From assembly GCA_965153455.1 (NCBI GenBank), contig OZ234499.1, positions 13,636,271 to 13,700,270 on the forward strand: a DNA stretch of 64,000 nucleotides, written 5' to 3'. The translations under genes and the position numbers were made by a program. Source of the DNA: Sphagnum compactum. Its lineage: Eukaryota > Bryophyta > Sphagnopsida > Sphagnales. Below the pieces are notes generated by a model. It worked only from the letters and a program-made list of their open reading frames with translations, was not told the DNA's origin and searched no databases. Shown in pieces: positions 12,481-24,245 of this stretch. The number at the start of each line of letters is the position of its first letter. Position 1 is the stretch's first letter.

Positions 12481-13559
12481 CCTAGGTCAATTTTATGTAC
12501 CTACCTATCTAAATTATACGAGTAGGTATTTAACATAGGAAGGTAGGACCTACCTACCTACTTAAGTACCTATCTACTGAAGTACCTACCAACTTAATAT
12601 AAATATTTTGTATTAAATTTATTTTTAAATGTCACATGGCATATTTACATTGGGTCATGTGTCATAATATAAGATCATCCAGGCATTTGAATTGAATGTC
12701 CTAAATTATTTCATAATAATAATAATATTATTTAAAACAATGAAATATTAAGACACGCTACAACACATCATTTGCCCACAATTGTGACCAAAATAGTTGC
12801 ATCTTAATCACATGTGACAATACATATACAATGGAGTCAAACGATGAATTTGTATTTGTTAACTTTTTCTTTCATCCAATACCTCTTGTTGTTTGTGATT
12901 AATATCACATGCAACTCGTTTAATATGACCAATGAAATTTTAGTTGCAAATGTTGCTTGCAACTAAATTTTAGTCAAATAGACTAGTTGAAAATACCTAT
13001 TTTTTCTTTTAGTGTTAAGGATTTTGATTTAGGTACATAGTTGATGCATTAGTTACGTATTAATTTCTTTGATTTTTGATGTAGCATACAAACATTGATT
13101 AAAGTGATTGGGTAGTTGATAAGGTAAAGATAATGAGAACGCATTACTGAAATTGGCAAAACACCTACAATGCCTTTCAATATGTTTATTAAAAATCAGA
13201 TTTTGGCATGTTAAATTGGTTGGTGATGAAGTAATTATACATGCTTTTGGTGTAGGCTAATTCAAAACTTCCAAATTATACAAGGAGTTGAGGATTTGAC
13301 AAATTTTGTAAGAGTTTGACATGATTATTCAATGCATATGGATGACACTTTATTTCGTTGGTGATTATATTTATCCCATACATACTTTACAAAAGAATTG
13401 AAAGTTTCATGATCCAAATTATATAAATAAAAAAAATATGATAGTAATATGAATTTGGGGAGGGTGATAATTGAAATTGTTTTTAGGTCTTTGAAGAATC
13501 AGAAGATAATCTTGAAATTTTTTAATTGAAGTTTTAATAGGGCTCCTATAGTTGCTATA

Positions 13560-13740
13560 ACTTGTTGTGTATTGCATAGCTATTGTGAAATGTGAAAATT
13601 TTCAAAACTAAGCCATGTGAATGATGCAACAAGAAAAGATAATTTAGTTGGATTTAAAGGTTATAGGTTGCCAACTTTGAAAAATTGAAAACAAGCAAAA
13701 CAAAAAAGAAAATTGATGAAGACAAAATTATTTGAACAAT
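13560..13740 (+). pseudogene. possible DUF659/hAT transposase trace
   Basis: One plus-strand frame reads FSKLSHVNDATRKDNLVGF, then KGYRLPTLKN, a stop, and KQAKQKRKLMKTKLFEQW. This loosely resembles the DUF659 region of plant hAT transposases (..GY..P....L..., then a basic helix). The match is weak, short and interrupted, so this is only a suggestion. Confidence 0.25.
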
Positions 13741-14369
13741 GGTTATTAAATCATTGAAGGGTTTGATCATCCACATTGTATTTTCATAAATGCTTTTGAA
13801 ATAAAAAAATTTTATTTCAATTGTTGTGCACACAATCATGATAGCAATATGATGAAATGATGTTGCTATCATATGTTACCACTCATAGAAGAACTAGGCT
13901 TAGAATGATTTCTAGGCTTAAAGTATTTTAGCAAAAAGAATAGCCATTTGCAATTGTCCTTGCAAAAACATTTTCTTACATGTTTGTCCTCTCTTTAGTA
14001 TATGTCTAGTAATGTCTCATGTCACTTCCGTTTTAACATCTTCATTTCCTTTGAAGTTTGTGTACATTCTTTAATAGTTCTTGTAATGGATGAAGGCCTT
14101 TCAAAGCCTACTCTTATTTGTAACCTTCTTGTTTGGTTTGCTTCTAAGACCAAGCAAATAACAAGCCCTTGTTTTAGGTGACACTACATTAGATGCCTAC
14201 TTTGAAGCTTGGTAAGGTGTTATGTGTTGATTTATGTCATAAAAAATTAGAGTTTGACATTTAAGACTTTGATTTTGTTGTGTTTTTGGAATAGTTTCAA
14301 AAAGATCATCAATGTTTACCACTGAGGTTGAAGCAACCAAACACCTTGATCAATGCCACCAATTACACC

Positions 14370-14719
14370 ATTCATTTTTGTTGTGCCCCTAAAATGTTAT
14401 GAAAATGTTCATACCATGACCACAAAGAAGGTTGAGCACCTATGACATTGCAACCTTCATGTTTTTCACGATATTTTTTTGCATTTTGGTGATTTTGTTT
14501 TGAGATTGTTTTCAAGTCCACAACACTTCATTCGAAAATGTTGCATTGTTTTGGTTTTGGGTTTGTAAGCTCCTTCCAATCCTTTGCAACCATGGGTTGC
14601 TTGTGGTACTCCCAATGCTTATCCTCCCATAAATCGATCATCATCTCCAACTTGGCATGTGTCAATAGCCTCTTGTCAACTTGAGGCCTTTTAGGAAGTT
14701 GAGATACCTTTAACCCCAC
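14370..14719 (-). pseudogene. broken trihelix (GT-factor-like) DNA-binding domain
   Basis: The minus strand reads KLEMMIDLWEDKHWEYHKQ, then MVAKDWKELTNPKPKQC, a TGA stop, and in the same frame VVDLKTISKQNHQNAKKYRE followed by PSLWSWYEHFHNILG. Plant trihelix proteins have the same plan: E-x-LID-W-x-DK near helix 1, W-K-E in helix 2, QC then a D-L-K-x-x-Y-K helix, and a closing S-x-W-x-x-Y/F-E-x-L-x-x-ILG. The in-frame stop, and the lack of any further domain on either side, mark it as a fragment of a gene or of a transposon accessory protein. Confidence 0.5.
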
Positions 14720-15352
14720 ATTGACACTTTACTTTAAAACCTATGAAGAATGAGAACTTGATGCCCCGAAAAGATAACTCATGAATGAATTGACAACTTT
14801 TCATCCATTTTCAACCTCCAAATAAATTCACATTTTTAAAAAAATTGAAAAAAACATCACAACAACAAATATCCTTTAGACTTTTTGGTATGCTCTATTG
14901 TTTCCTGGAGTTTTTACTCTATTGTTCTTTAAAATCTTTGAGATTCTAGTTTGTTGTGGCAACAACTTTTTATTTAGAAAACAACTTTTGAGTTCTTTAC
15001 AAAGTTACTTACAATTATAATTTTATTTTCGTCACATACATTGGCATAACAATCATGTGAGGCATCTATTTTCAAACGGTGTGTTGACAACAAAAAGAGA
15101 ACGCATACACCTCTTCTTAGGGCATATATGCTTTGCATTTATCACATGTGCTCAAAGTTCGTAGTGCTATATAGGCCTTACTACTTCTCAACTTCCACCC
15201 CTTCAAAACACACCCACTATGTATCGACCGAGTACAAGTAGTTGATTGTTGAGATGGAGAGTTTTTGACATGTAGTTTTTGTTAAGTTGACGTCCTTTAG
15301 ATTCTCCCTTGTTTTTAATACCTTTGTACATTTTTCGAATGAACAATGTGTT

Positions 15353-15685
15353 TATAAATAGGAAACTTTTAAATTCACACCTTTTTTGTTAAATTCACAC
15401 CCTTTCTTTGCGAAGCCCTTGGTCGTGGTCAAGAAACGCGGCAGACCTGCAGGCTCTAAGAACAAGACAAGCACGACCAGAGACAAGTCTCACTTTGAAT
15501 ACGTGGTAGGACGCAAGTGTGGGGTCTGTGGTCAATCAGGGCACAACTTGAGAACTTGCCCGCAGAAGTAATTGAACTGATAAAAGAACATACTCTTAAA
15601 GTTTAATCTGCATAAAATCGGATGCGCCAAGAAAGGGTGTGAATTTAACCATAAAAGGTGTGAATTTAAAATTTTCCTATAAATA
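15353..15685. mobile_element. 317-bp TIR element with 8-bp target duplication (MULE-like, non-autonomous)
   Basis: The element spans 15361-15677. The left end begins GGAAACTTTTAAATTCACAC and the right end, read in reverse, begins GGAAAATTTTAAATTCACAC. The inverted match continues for about 45-50 bases and includes a second copy of the AAATTCACACC motif on each side (15390 and 15650 regions). The direct repeat TATAAATA flanks both ends (15353-15360 and 15678-15685), a classic target-site duplication. Long TIRs starting GGAAA and a zinc-knuckle frame inside suggest a Mutator-like (MULE/Pack-MULE) origin. An 8-bp duplication also occurs with hAT elements, so the superfamily is open. The core is clearly GC-richer than its surroundings. 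Confidence 0.85.
15408..15571 (+). CDS. AT-hook plus CCHC zinc-knuckle fragment inside the TIR element
   Basis: The frame carries KKRGRPAGSKNK, an AT-hook with the RGRP core, then CGVCGQSGHNLRTCPQK, a C-x2-C-x4-H-x4-C zinc knuckle of the GHN-x2-TC type found at the C-terminus of MULE/FAR1-related transposases, and ends in TAA. There is no ATG: the frame opens through the left inverted repeat. The coding-like part is limited to the element's interior and ends about 60 bp before the right inverted repeat. It is either a captured host gene tail or the last remnant of a transposase. Whether it is expressed is unknown. Confidence 0.5.
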
Positions 15686-16400
15686 AAGGTTAATGATTTT
15701 GATGATTTGGTCCACTTTTCAATGTGTTTTTATCTTTTTGTGAAAATTAAGGGTCTTGGGTGGCATATTCTACAATTCTTCTAAAAATTCATGTTCAACA
15801 AAGATATCGGTGACATTTCAGAATGAAATCATCACTGGAAGATTATATCATAATAATGTGGTCAAGAAAATGACATAATCTGCCACCCCAGACCTTCATG
15901 TGAATGTAATGGCTGGCCTTACCCTAACTAGAACAACAGACGGTCCTTGGAAGATCACAACCGTCCGTTGATCGAGATCCACAGATCCAATGGATGGCAT
16001 TGTAAACGCTATCTGTTGCATAGAGATCTCCGTTCCTCATTGGTGGGATTCAAGATGTCACGAACGTAGGTACCTATGGTCAGCTGCTAGGTACCTACTA
16101 CGAGCTACCTTTCTCCCTGAGAGAGAGAGGAGAGAGGAGAGAGGAGAGAGAGACAGGGCGAGCGAGAGAGAGAGAGCTTGCGAGTGGCGAAAGTTGTTCC
16201 AAAATGCGGCACAATTTCGTGAAACAGATGTGGTAAAAGTTGCAAAGAAATATCTGTGAGGAATCTGTGGAGAAACTCTTGGAAAATTTCCCCCTTTTTT
16301 CTTTTTTCGGGGATCGAAAACATTGTGCAGAAGCTGCGGAGTTTTTGTTTGCTTCTGGTGGGGCGGGGTCGGGTGGGTGGTTCACTGTGAAGAAGTGGAC
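15686..16400 (+). promoter_or_regulatory. 5' flank of the CPSFL1-like gene
   Basis: The region turns from AT-rich to mixed composition. A (GA)-rich stretch at 16119-16176 lies in the likely promoter or leader. No other gene is seen. Confidence 0.45.
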
Positions 16401-19283
16401 ATGGCGACAATAGCGCTGCCCCGTGTACAGTGTTTCTTGCTACTTCCGCGAACCTCAGGTTTTAGTTCTCATTTTGGAATCAGAGCTTCTCTTGGCTCTG
16501 GTTTGGTGCCACTTCCAGGCCTCCTACGTTGTGGCCGGATAGCAGACGGTTTCTGCGGGGCTCCGGTCAATTCTGCGATCATTGGCAGTGGTAAGAGGTA
16601 AGGCATTTCCCTTGCTTGCGCTCATCAATCGCAAGCGTACGTAGTGGTGAGTAAACGCATCATAATATTGTGATTTTGAAGATGACTAGAGGCGTTGATG
16701 TGACCAGAATATTGTTCTTCTGGATTACTTGTTTTCAGGCAAAAGGACAGAAAGAAACTCTTATTGTCAAAGAATACACTTCTGGCGTGCTGCTATTATT
16801 GTTGGCATTTTAGACGCACTGCACAGTTGCAGACTGGTGCATGCATGCGCTGATGTTAAGAGGGATCACAGACGAGAGATAGAACAGTACGATATAATTC
16901 CGGATTCTCTATAGCAAGTTGTGGCGATTTCATCATCCTAAAAGTAGACAGATGTGGCTGGCATTTTGCTCAGAGAAGGCAAAGAAAGTCATTTGGTGAT
17001 GCTCCTCTCCGCCTTAAAAACTGTGACTTTCCACTGAGCAAGCGCAATCAGTTGTTTGGCTTTTGAAGGAAGTCACAAAAGGCCTAGCTGCTTCACTGCA
17101 GTTGTTCGATCGTTACAACAAAATCTGGAGGCGGTGCCGGTCTCTGCTGCAGAGTATCAGACGGTAAATCAATCACCTTGGTACTTTCCTCCAATTCTGT
17201 TGCTGCAGAATGTAGCCACCAAGACTTGACAAATTATCATGAGTGTCAGATTCCACCAAGCTAAGATGAACACAGTCTACATATTTTCTCATGGGGACAA
17301 ATGGAAGATTCTAAGGTAACAGATGATCTATTATAGAATCCAATCATACATAACCTTTTATGTGAAAAAAAATTATGTGAATGTCGTGGGCTCCATTACC
17401 AGACCACATATGAACCTGTTACACATGGCAGAGTACTGCAGTCAATTCCAACCTAATGAGAGTGTGGCCGGTGGTGGCCAGTTTGTGGAGGAGGTGAAGA
17501 GCCAGTTAGAGAGTGAGCATGAAGATTTGCCAGTAGGACGAAATGGCAGAGATGACAATGACCTCATCCTATGGTTTCTGCGGGACCGCAAGTTTCTTGT
17601 GCAGGCCACTGTTTCGAAACTGGCCAAGGCCCTTGTATCCTTCATCTTTAGACCATTCAAGTGTTGGAGTGTAATACTCTTATTTGTAATAGTGTCCCTG
17701 AGTGGCTCACCAACTTGGTAGCAATCTCTGCTACGCCTGATCAAGAAGCTCCTTTGATATTGCAAAGGCATCGTGGCATCTGTCAGGTTGAGTGCATCCA
17801 AACTTTTTGTTTCCTGGTATTTTGTTGATATCAACTTCCTGTCCATCCTTGCCTGCTATCAAGGAAATACAGGAAATTTGAATGCCTTGACTTGAGGTAC
17901 ATGGAAGGAATGGCGACGGGACTTTGGGGTGGACAAGATCACTGATGTGTCCATCAGCAGAATGGCAGCCACAGGCAAAGCTTATCTTCATACTAGTCCC
18001 AATGTTGAAGGAAGGCCTGTGGTTATCGTTGTGGCTGCTAAACATTTCCCAGTGGTAAAACCCAGGGCTTATCTGATATTTCAGTTCTGCCAGATTGCCA
18101 ATGCACCCATCTATCAGTTCCATTTTGAGAAGGGGTCAATGACTTTGTACTGGATATGCCAACAACTTTTCCTGGTCTTGTAAGATGAAGTCGGGCTGTT
18201 TTAATGCAGGAAGAAGAGTTGGTGGAGACTGAACAGCTCTGTATATATCTCATTGAGAAAGCCCTGAGTCAATTGCCACCTGGTGGTGACAAAATGCTTG
18301 GCATTTTTTATTTAAGAGGCTTTAAGTCAAGGAATGGTGATTTGAAATTCATGAAGTTTTTGGTAGGCTTACATCCTACACTGGTGATTTCATGATTTAC
18401 CTTATGGAAGATGCTTCGAAGCCATTTGCCCTCGCAATAGTCCCTTGATTTTATTTTGATTTATTAGCTTTAGGAGTGCAATGTAGTAAAACTATTCTTA
18501 CTCTTTACAACTCTGGTTTCTTCTCTTCAGATTGATGTCTTCTTCAACTATTATCCAAAGAGAATGGGACAGGTTTTGTTTGTAGATGCTCCTTACATAT
18601 TTCAACCAGGCTGGAATATGGTGAGGCCTTGGCTCAAGTCTTATGCAAACTTGGTAAGTTTGTCTGACCTTTCCTGGATCTGCACTAGATCCAGTTTTTT
18701 GCTTTCAGGTTTTCAAGCTCTGAAGCCAGGAATGGCTTGCTGTCTTGTAAAAACTCACTCCTTGCACAAGGGTGAAATGCAGCTTGTTACACGGTTTGTC
18801 AAGGAGATGTGTTTGCTTTGCCAGCACAAATTGCATGCAGAGTCATCACTTGCTTGGCAAGGATGATGGAATTCTCTGTGTCATTTGTATTGGAGGCATG
18901 TGTTTGGACAATAATAAGTTTGCTAATGGATTGAATTCCATGTGTGTGTATTTCAAGTAGAGAGAAAGTAGTTGGCACTCTCAATGGTTTAATCTTCATC
19001 TTGTCAATAACAGTTGCAGTGGTTACTCTGGCTGGTGGATTTTTCAGGCAATGTAGAATAACCTCTGCCTTTCTACTGAAATTGTTCTCTGTAGAGATAA
19101 GCTGAGATTATGAAGTTCAAACTGTGCAACTTGCTGGATGTCCTGTAAACATGTTGGCAAGTTAGTGTCAAGGTATTAATTAAGTGGAATGGCTGCAAAT
19201 TGCTGCAGGTCAGATTTTGTTCTGTAGCTGAAGTTCGTGAGCAATACTTCACTCCTGCAACAGTTCCCGTTGACTTCATGTAA
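16401..19283 (+). CDS. CPSFL1: chloroplast CRAL-TRIO/SEC14-like protein, CPSFL1 type
   Basis: Six exons give about 295 aa: 16401-16590 (or 16597), 17432 (or 17442)-17634, 17908-18054, 18210-18362, 18531-18653 and 19209-19283. Exons 2-6 join in phase 0 at GT-AG sites; exon 1 to 2 has two equally good in-frame junctions. The N-terminus (MATIALPRVQCFLLLPRTSG) is Ser/Arg-rich with few acids, as in a transit peptide. The CRAL-TRIO N-lobe follows (GRNGRDDNDLILWFLRDRKF), then the lipid-binding lobe (GKAYLHTSPNVEGRPVVIVV, KMLGIFYLRGF, FFNYYPKRMGQVLFVDAPYI) and the tail REQYFTPATVPVDFM. The order and motifs fit Arabidopsis CPSFL1, a stromal/envelope phosphatidic-acid-binding SEC14 protein needed for thylakoid formation. 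The symbol is assigned by resemblance. A frame at 16729-16914 could be an extra exon, but it reads into a stop and is not needed. Confidence 0.82.
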
Positions 19284-20170
19284 CATGATTGACCATTGTC
19301 AGGTTGCTGCGATAACACTATTGTGCACACCGAGGATATCCACAATTTTATTCATGTTTTGGATTCTGCATGAGTGGGAGTATTGCAGACACATCTGCCA
19401 GGAATATGCAGTTGTAGGTTCTTCCGGCTTCAACGAAGTTGCACGTTTTTGCTGCGTATTTGGCAACTGTCTGTAGGTTTGTCTGAACTGCAAGGCAACA
19501 ATGGCTTTGTATGTCATATGCATTTGATGTGTTAGGGTAGTGCAGAGTGAGACATGTTAAACTTCCAAGCTGCTGAAATTGCAAGCTGAGGTTTAGGATT
19601 TTTCTTCCCATCTTTACTTAAGGTTCACTTGCAAGATCACACACTCTCAATTTGCTCTTGTACAGAGGTGCACAACGTTAGTAGTACCAAATGTAGAGTG
19701 GAAACTATCTTGCAGTTAGTCACCTTGAATCTTAAAGTTAAAAGTTAAAGTTAAATCTCAACCTCTTAGTTAAAGTTGCAAGCACAAGAACCAGTTGTTG
19801 CTGTTTCTTCATTGGTGATGATTGCACCATGGATTGAATTGGAAATGTAAGAGTTTAAAAATATACACATAGGGTAATTTCTTATCTCCAACAAAAGGTG
19901 TTGCCACATCTTGTGAAGGGATAGGGGACAAACACCTATTTTTTATCATCAAAAAATTGATCATGGAGAGGAGGCTGAACACACAAAGAATTTGCCAAAA
20001 GTCACCCGGCACCAATGGGAGCTTCTTCAATTGCACAGAGCTCTCAAAATAATAGGTTCACACAATCCAAGTATAGCACTCATCAACAAGGGCAAAGAGA
20101 TGTTCTACACCAAAAAAAAAAACCATTCCTTTTCAAGACCACAAAGTGTGCAAATCCATGATGGCTAAGT
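19284..20170. other. intergenic region between convergent genes
   Basis: This holds the 3' flanks of the CPSFL1-like gene (+) and the isocitrate lyase gene (-). A short run of AAAGTTAA units lies near 19735-19760. No gene seen. Confidence 0.55.
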
Positions 20171-22312
20171 TTACAACTTTGCCTTTGCAAAGACCTCACC
20201 CATGTCTTCAGCATGACTCCATGTGTCCTTGAATTGATCTTCTGTCACACCTGCACATTAACAATATTCATTCATTCATCACCTGGAGCTCAATAGACAT
20301 CATCACATGCAAAATTATTCTTATTCCTCAATCCATTTAATTTACACATCTTCAACTTGCTCCACTTGTGTTATCATGTTTGCATAGCTGCAAGCTGTGC
20401 AACTGTTAAGAGAGACTGAAATTTACAAACAGCCCTTGAAGTTGGGTTAACTTAACTGTTAATTCTTTTTTGCAGCACTAGTAGTAGCTGCAGAAGAGCT
20501 GAAGAGTTGGGAATTTATTAGAACTTTTCTCTAGTTTGAGAAAAATTGCACAGGTCCTGAAGTTGGCCTACCTTATTCTTAATTCTTGCAACTGTAGTGG
20601 CATCTGAAGAGCTGAACAGTTGGGATTTATTAGAACTTTTTTCTAGTTTGAGAAAAGTTTGCAACTCAGAAAAGGAGCAGCTTAAATTGTATTTTACCTT
20701 TCTGCATGGCAGCAGTTGATGAAATTCCGCCAGTTACGGTCTTGAGAAGCTGGTCGTAGTAGTTAGCGCCTGACCATGTCTGATGTGCCAAGGTCTCCAC
20801 GCCGTGGGTCCTCTCCTGCCGTTGAATGTCTTGCACGTAGGCGAGCATTCCTCGCTGGGCGAAGTCGCGGGCGAAAGTGTCCACCACAAGAGCATTGGAG
20901 TGAAAACCTGCAAGCGTGATGAACTGCCAACAGAAGCCCATCTTGGCCAGGTCTGGAATGAAGCTTTGCATCTGCGCTTCGTTCATTCCAGCAGCATCCC
21001 AGTTGAAGGAGGGAGAGAGATTGTACGCGAGCATCGTGTTGGGGTGCTTGGCTTTCACGCCTTCCGCGAACTCACGAGCTTGAACGATGTCCGGAGTTGC
21101 AGTCTCCATCCAAAGAAGATCTGCATGTGGTGCAAAAGCGCAGCCTCGTGCGATGCATGCTCGCGTACCGCCATGGAATCTGTAGTAGCCTTCACGAGTT
21201 CGTGGAAGATCCCAGTCCCAGAAAATGTCGTGAACTCCAAGAGTTGCAGCAAAAGCTCGAGCTTCGTGATGTGAGAGATTCTCCACCTGGCTGAACCACT
21301 TCTTCAAGCGGTTTTTTTTTTCGGATTCTCCGAGATTCATGCTTCCAATGGCATCCGCAACGACGTCGGAAAAGAGACGGAGATTCGCTGTTGCGAGCCA
21401 GTTATCTTCCAGTGCTTGCAACTGGGGCCCCGATTTGTTCGCCGCTGCTGCATCCGCGTATACTTGTACCAGAGGTCTTCCTTTCACGGCGGGGTTTGAT
21501 GCGCCGAGAATGAAAGAATGGTCGCGAGGATCGATGTTGGTTTGCAGGAGAGTGGCGGCTACGGAATCCGATCTTGCAACGAGAATCTGCTCCACACCCA
21601 TGATGTCGAACTGCAGTCGAGCAGCCACCAGACGGTTCACGTGCTCGGAAGTAGCGACCAGCACTTTGCCACCCATGTGTCCACATTTCTTCGTCACCGA
21701 GGCTTGATCTTCCATGTGAATCCCCGCCGCGCCTCTCTCGACAAACATCTTTGCTAGCTTCACGGTAGCTGTGGTGCCGCCGAATCCAGTATCGGCATCG
21801 GCGATGAGGGGTGCGAGGAAATCTACGTAGGGTGTTCTCGCACGCTGCTCCGTGGTGAGACTCATGCGAGCTTCTCGCTGCTTCCGATCATGGAACAATT
21901 GTGCGAAGAAGAGGTGCTCCACTTTGTTGGGTACTGTATCCATGGGATAGTCAGCGAGATCAGGTCCCGGCTCGTTTGTGGTGGACGCAGTAGAGGCACA
22001 CTGCCATCCGGAGACGTAGATTGTGTCGAGGAACTTGGCCATCTGCGCGACTTGGACGGGGTCCAAAGCTCCGAAAGTTCTCGAGCAAGTCTTGTTCGCT
22101 TGGTGTGTCTTGAGGATCTTCCATAGCTTCTTGGCCTGGTCGTTGGAAGCGTAGTGTTGGGTCAGGCTGCCTCTCAAACGCACTATATCGCGTGCCGTGT
22201 AAGGACGACGCGTGAGCGCGAAGCGCTCCGACTTCCACCACGCCTCTACCTCTGCCACTTGCGCTTCGAACATCGCCTCTTCCTCCTTCACAAACTGCAC
22301 ATGCAGCACCAT
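20171..22312 (-). CDS. ICL: isocitrate lyase, glyoxysomal
   Basis: Two exons, 20698-22312 and 20171-20250, separated by a 447-bp GT-AG intron; product about 564 aa, against about 575 in other plants. It cleaves isocitrate to glyoxylate and succinate in the glyoxylate cycle, allowing seedlings or spores to turn stored fat into sugar. The N-terminal block [20 protein letters not shown], the catalytic signature KKCGHMGGK with the active-site cysteine, and the end block [20 protein letters not shown] are intact. The short second exon encodes [19 protein letters not shown] and finishes KAKL; the terminal AKL is a PTS1 peroxisome signal. The ATG at 22312 is the first in frame, but the family usually has a slightly different N-terminus. 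A GTGCAG just inside it could be an acceptor for a short upstream exon, so the first five or six residues are uncertain. Confidence 0.93.
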
Positions 22313-24240
22313 GCATCAAACCCTAAAACATCAAAAGCCATCGTCAACAGAGCTACCAGACTTGATGGCCATCGCGGCCGAGCAGCTTCATTTGCTGCTC
22401 GTTCTCAAATGAATAGAAAGCAAGAAAGCAAACCCAAATGGGTAAAAAGAAACCCCACGGCTCAAGCGCCTAGGAAACTAGCTGTGTACGTCGAGATTTA
22501 CCCGCGCCGCCGCACCACCAGGCTGATGAAACACAGCCATGCTCGTACTAACAACAAGCGCGAGCCGCAGCAGCCGGTGTTCTGATCCTAGCAGCAACAA
22601 CAACAACAACAACAAGAGATTGGGTACAGAGAAAAAACAAGGCAGAAACGGCGAGAGCTAGAGGGAGGACTGAGAATGTTATAAGATTTGTCACAACAAG
22701 TGATCGCCTTTTGAAGGGAAATTCTGCAACGACTCAGTCGAGGAACAAGAACCGCAATTAGAGTGAAGATTGATTGGGGGGATCAAGAAACAAACAAGCA
22801 AACAAACAAGCAAGCAGCTCTGGTTTACTATTTTTATTTTAAAAAAAGAATAATTAAAGCTTTTGGGATCACAAGTGACAGTTCTCCACACACAATCAAA
22901 ATTTCTGATTCTTTTGGACACATCCAATTTGCTGAGTGTCCCATGCAAATCCATATAACTCTCGGGGGATCATGGTGATGATTGGCATCATCCACCACGT
23001 TAGCTTCCCCAGCTACGTATTCGCACAGCATGCTATTGTAGTAGTACTACTACTAGTTTCTCCCCGCCCCCGCGTCTTGCTCCTGTTTTTCTGGCAGTTT
23101 CTCACTGGCTCTCTCTCCTTGCCGAACTGCCAGTTGCGCAAGCGCTTAACGCTACCAGTGTCCATGCTGCTAGCGTTAGGTTGACGGCGCCGCTGCTGCA
23201 CGCGCACAAAACAAGGGGGGAAGGAGCGGAGGATGGGGGAAAGGGGGGGGGGGTGGGGGAAGACAGAAAAGAAAGAAACAAAGAAAGACAGACGGACAGA
23301 CTTTGAAAAAGACGAGACGAAAAGACGGGGCGAGACGGCCGCTGGGTGCGTGCTTAAGTTAGCGCGAGAAAGAGGCGAAGTAGATAAGCGGATGCTAAAC
23401 TTGGACCCCACTTTCAAATGGACTTTTTTTAATCCCTCCTTTCCCTGCTTCCAACTCACCTACCTACCTACCTACCTACCTACCTACTTTCTTTCTCAAG
23501 AGAATGGCAATAAATTGGGTCCCGCCTCCCCCCAGGCTTTTTTTATTTTGGGCAGCTTGACGAATTCTTTTTTTCAGAAAATGAAAATAAAAACATGGAA
23601 GTTTTGTGTATTTTAATTTAGGGACTTATTTTTCACCATTTTAAAAATAAAAATAATTAAATTAATCACATCTAAGACCTAGGCACTTCCTGGGTCGCCA
23701 CTTGTAGCATCACTTTTGTAGCTTACCGAGAACAATCGCCATTTAATTTGCTAAATTAATGGTGGGGGATCCTCGCCAGTTCACCTATATACTTGATGAA
23801 TTTGGAAACAAAAAAAAAAAAAAAACCTGCCCCAAGGGTAGATTTCATGAATCTATTTTACCCAATATCGGAAAGGTCCATACCAGGGTTCTTTTTTGGG
23901 ATGTAGCCAAGGTGGCCATCATGCATAAGCCAATTTAGCCAAAACTATTTATTAAAAATAACTATTTTAAAAATACGTATATTATTATTATTATTGGCTA
24001 GCTACTTGAACTATGTTAGAAATGCAGTGATTTTATTTATTTATAATTCAATTTATGGTGATTTTTCTTTTTAAAAGTCATTATTGAGTTTGTGACAGAA
24101 AATTTCAAAATTTCCGCAGCAACCAAAAATTGAATTTTTTTTTAAAAAAAAAGTTGGGAGCCATACCTACCTGCCAATTTGGATGTTTTCCTACCTACCT
24201 ATGCATGCTACAGTTCGATGTTTGGAAAACTTGCCTTGTA
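22313..24240 (-). promoter_or_regulatory. 5' flank of isocitrate lyase and intergenic DNA
   Basis: The first few hundred bases are GC-rich and probably hold the promoter and leader. A (CAA)n tract lies at 22589-22616, a purine-rich stretch at 23216-23340 and (TACC)n at 23458-23487. After about 23600 the DNA is AT-rich. Long frames at 23013-23459 (-) and 22154-22585 (+) are low-complexity and look non-coding. Confidence 0.45.
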
Positions 24241-24245
24241 TTTTA

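Larger units (their letters stand above)
9761..14369. other. AT-rich gene desert
   Basis: Extremely AT-rich sequence with stops in all frames. Apart from the repeats listed separately, and a weak trace near 13560-13740, nothing can be supported. The 11400-12200 part is almost pure A+T. Confidence 0.6.

Noticed and set aside
16729-16914. Possible extra exon of the CPSFL1-like gene
   Set aside because: It reads into a stop, has no good donor in the right phase, and the flanking exons join in frame without it.
22154-22585. 143-codon plus-strand frame over the isocitrate lyase start
   Set aside because: Antisense shadow of the lyase exon extending into its leader.
23013-23459. 148-codon minus-strand frame upstream of isocitrate lyase
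   Set aside because: Low-complexity Ser/Pro/Arg-rich translation of purine/pyrimidine-biased promoter DNA; no recognisable domain.
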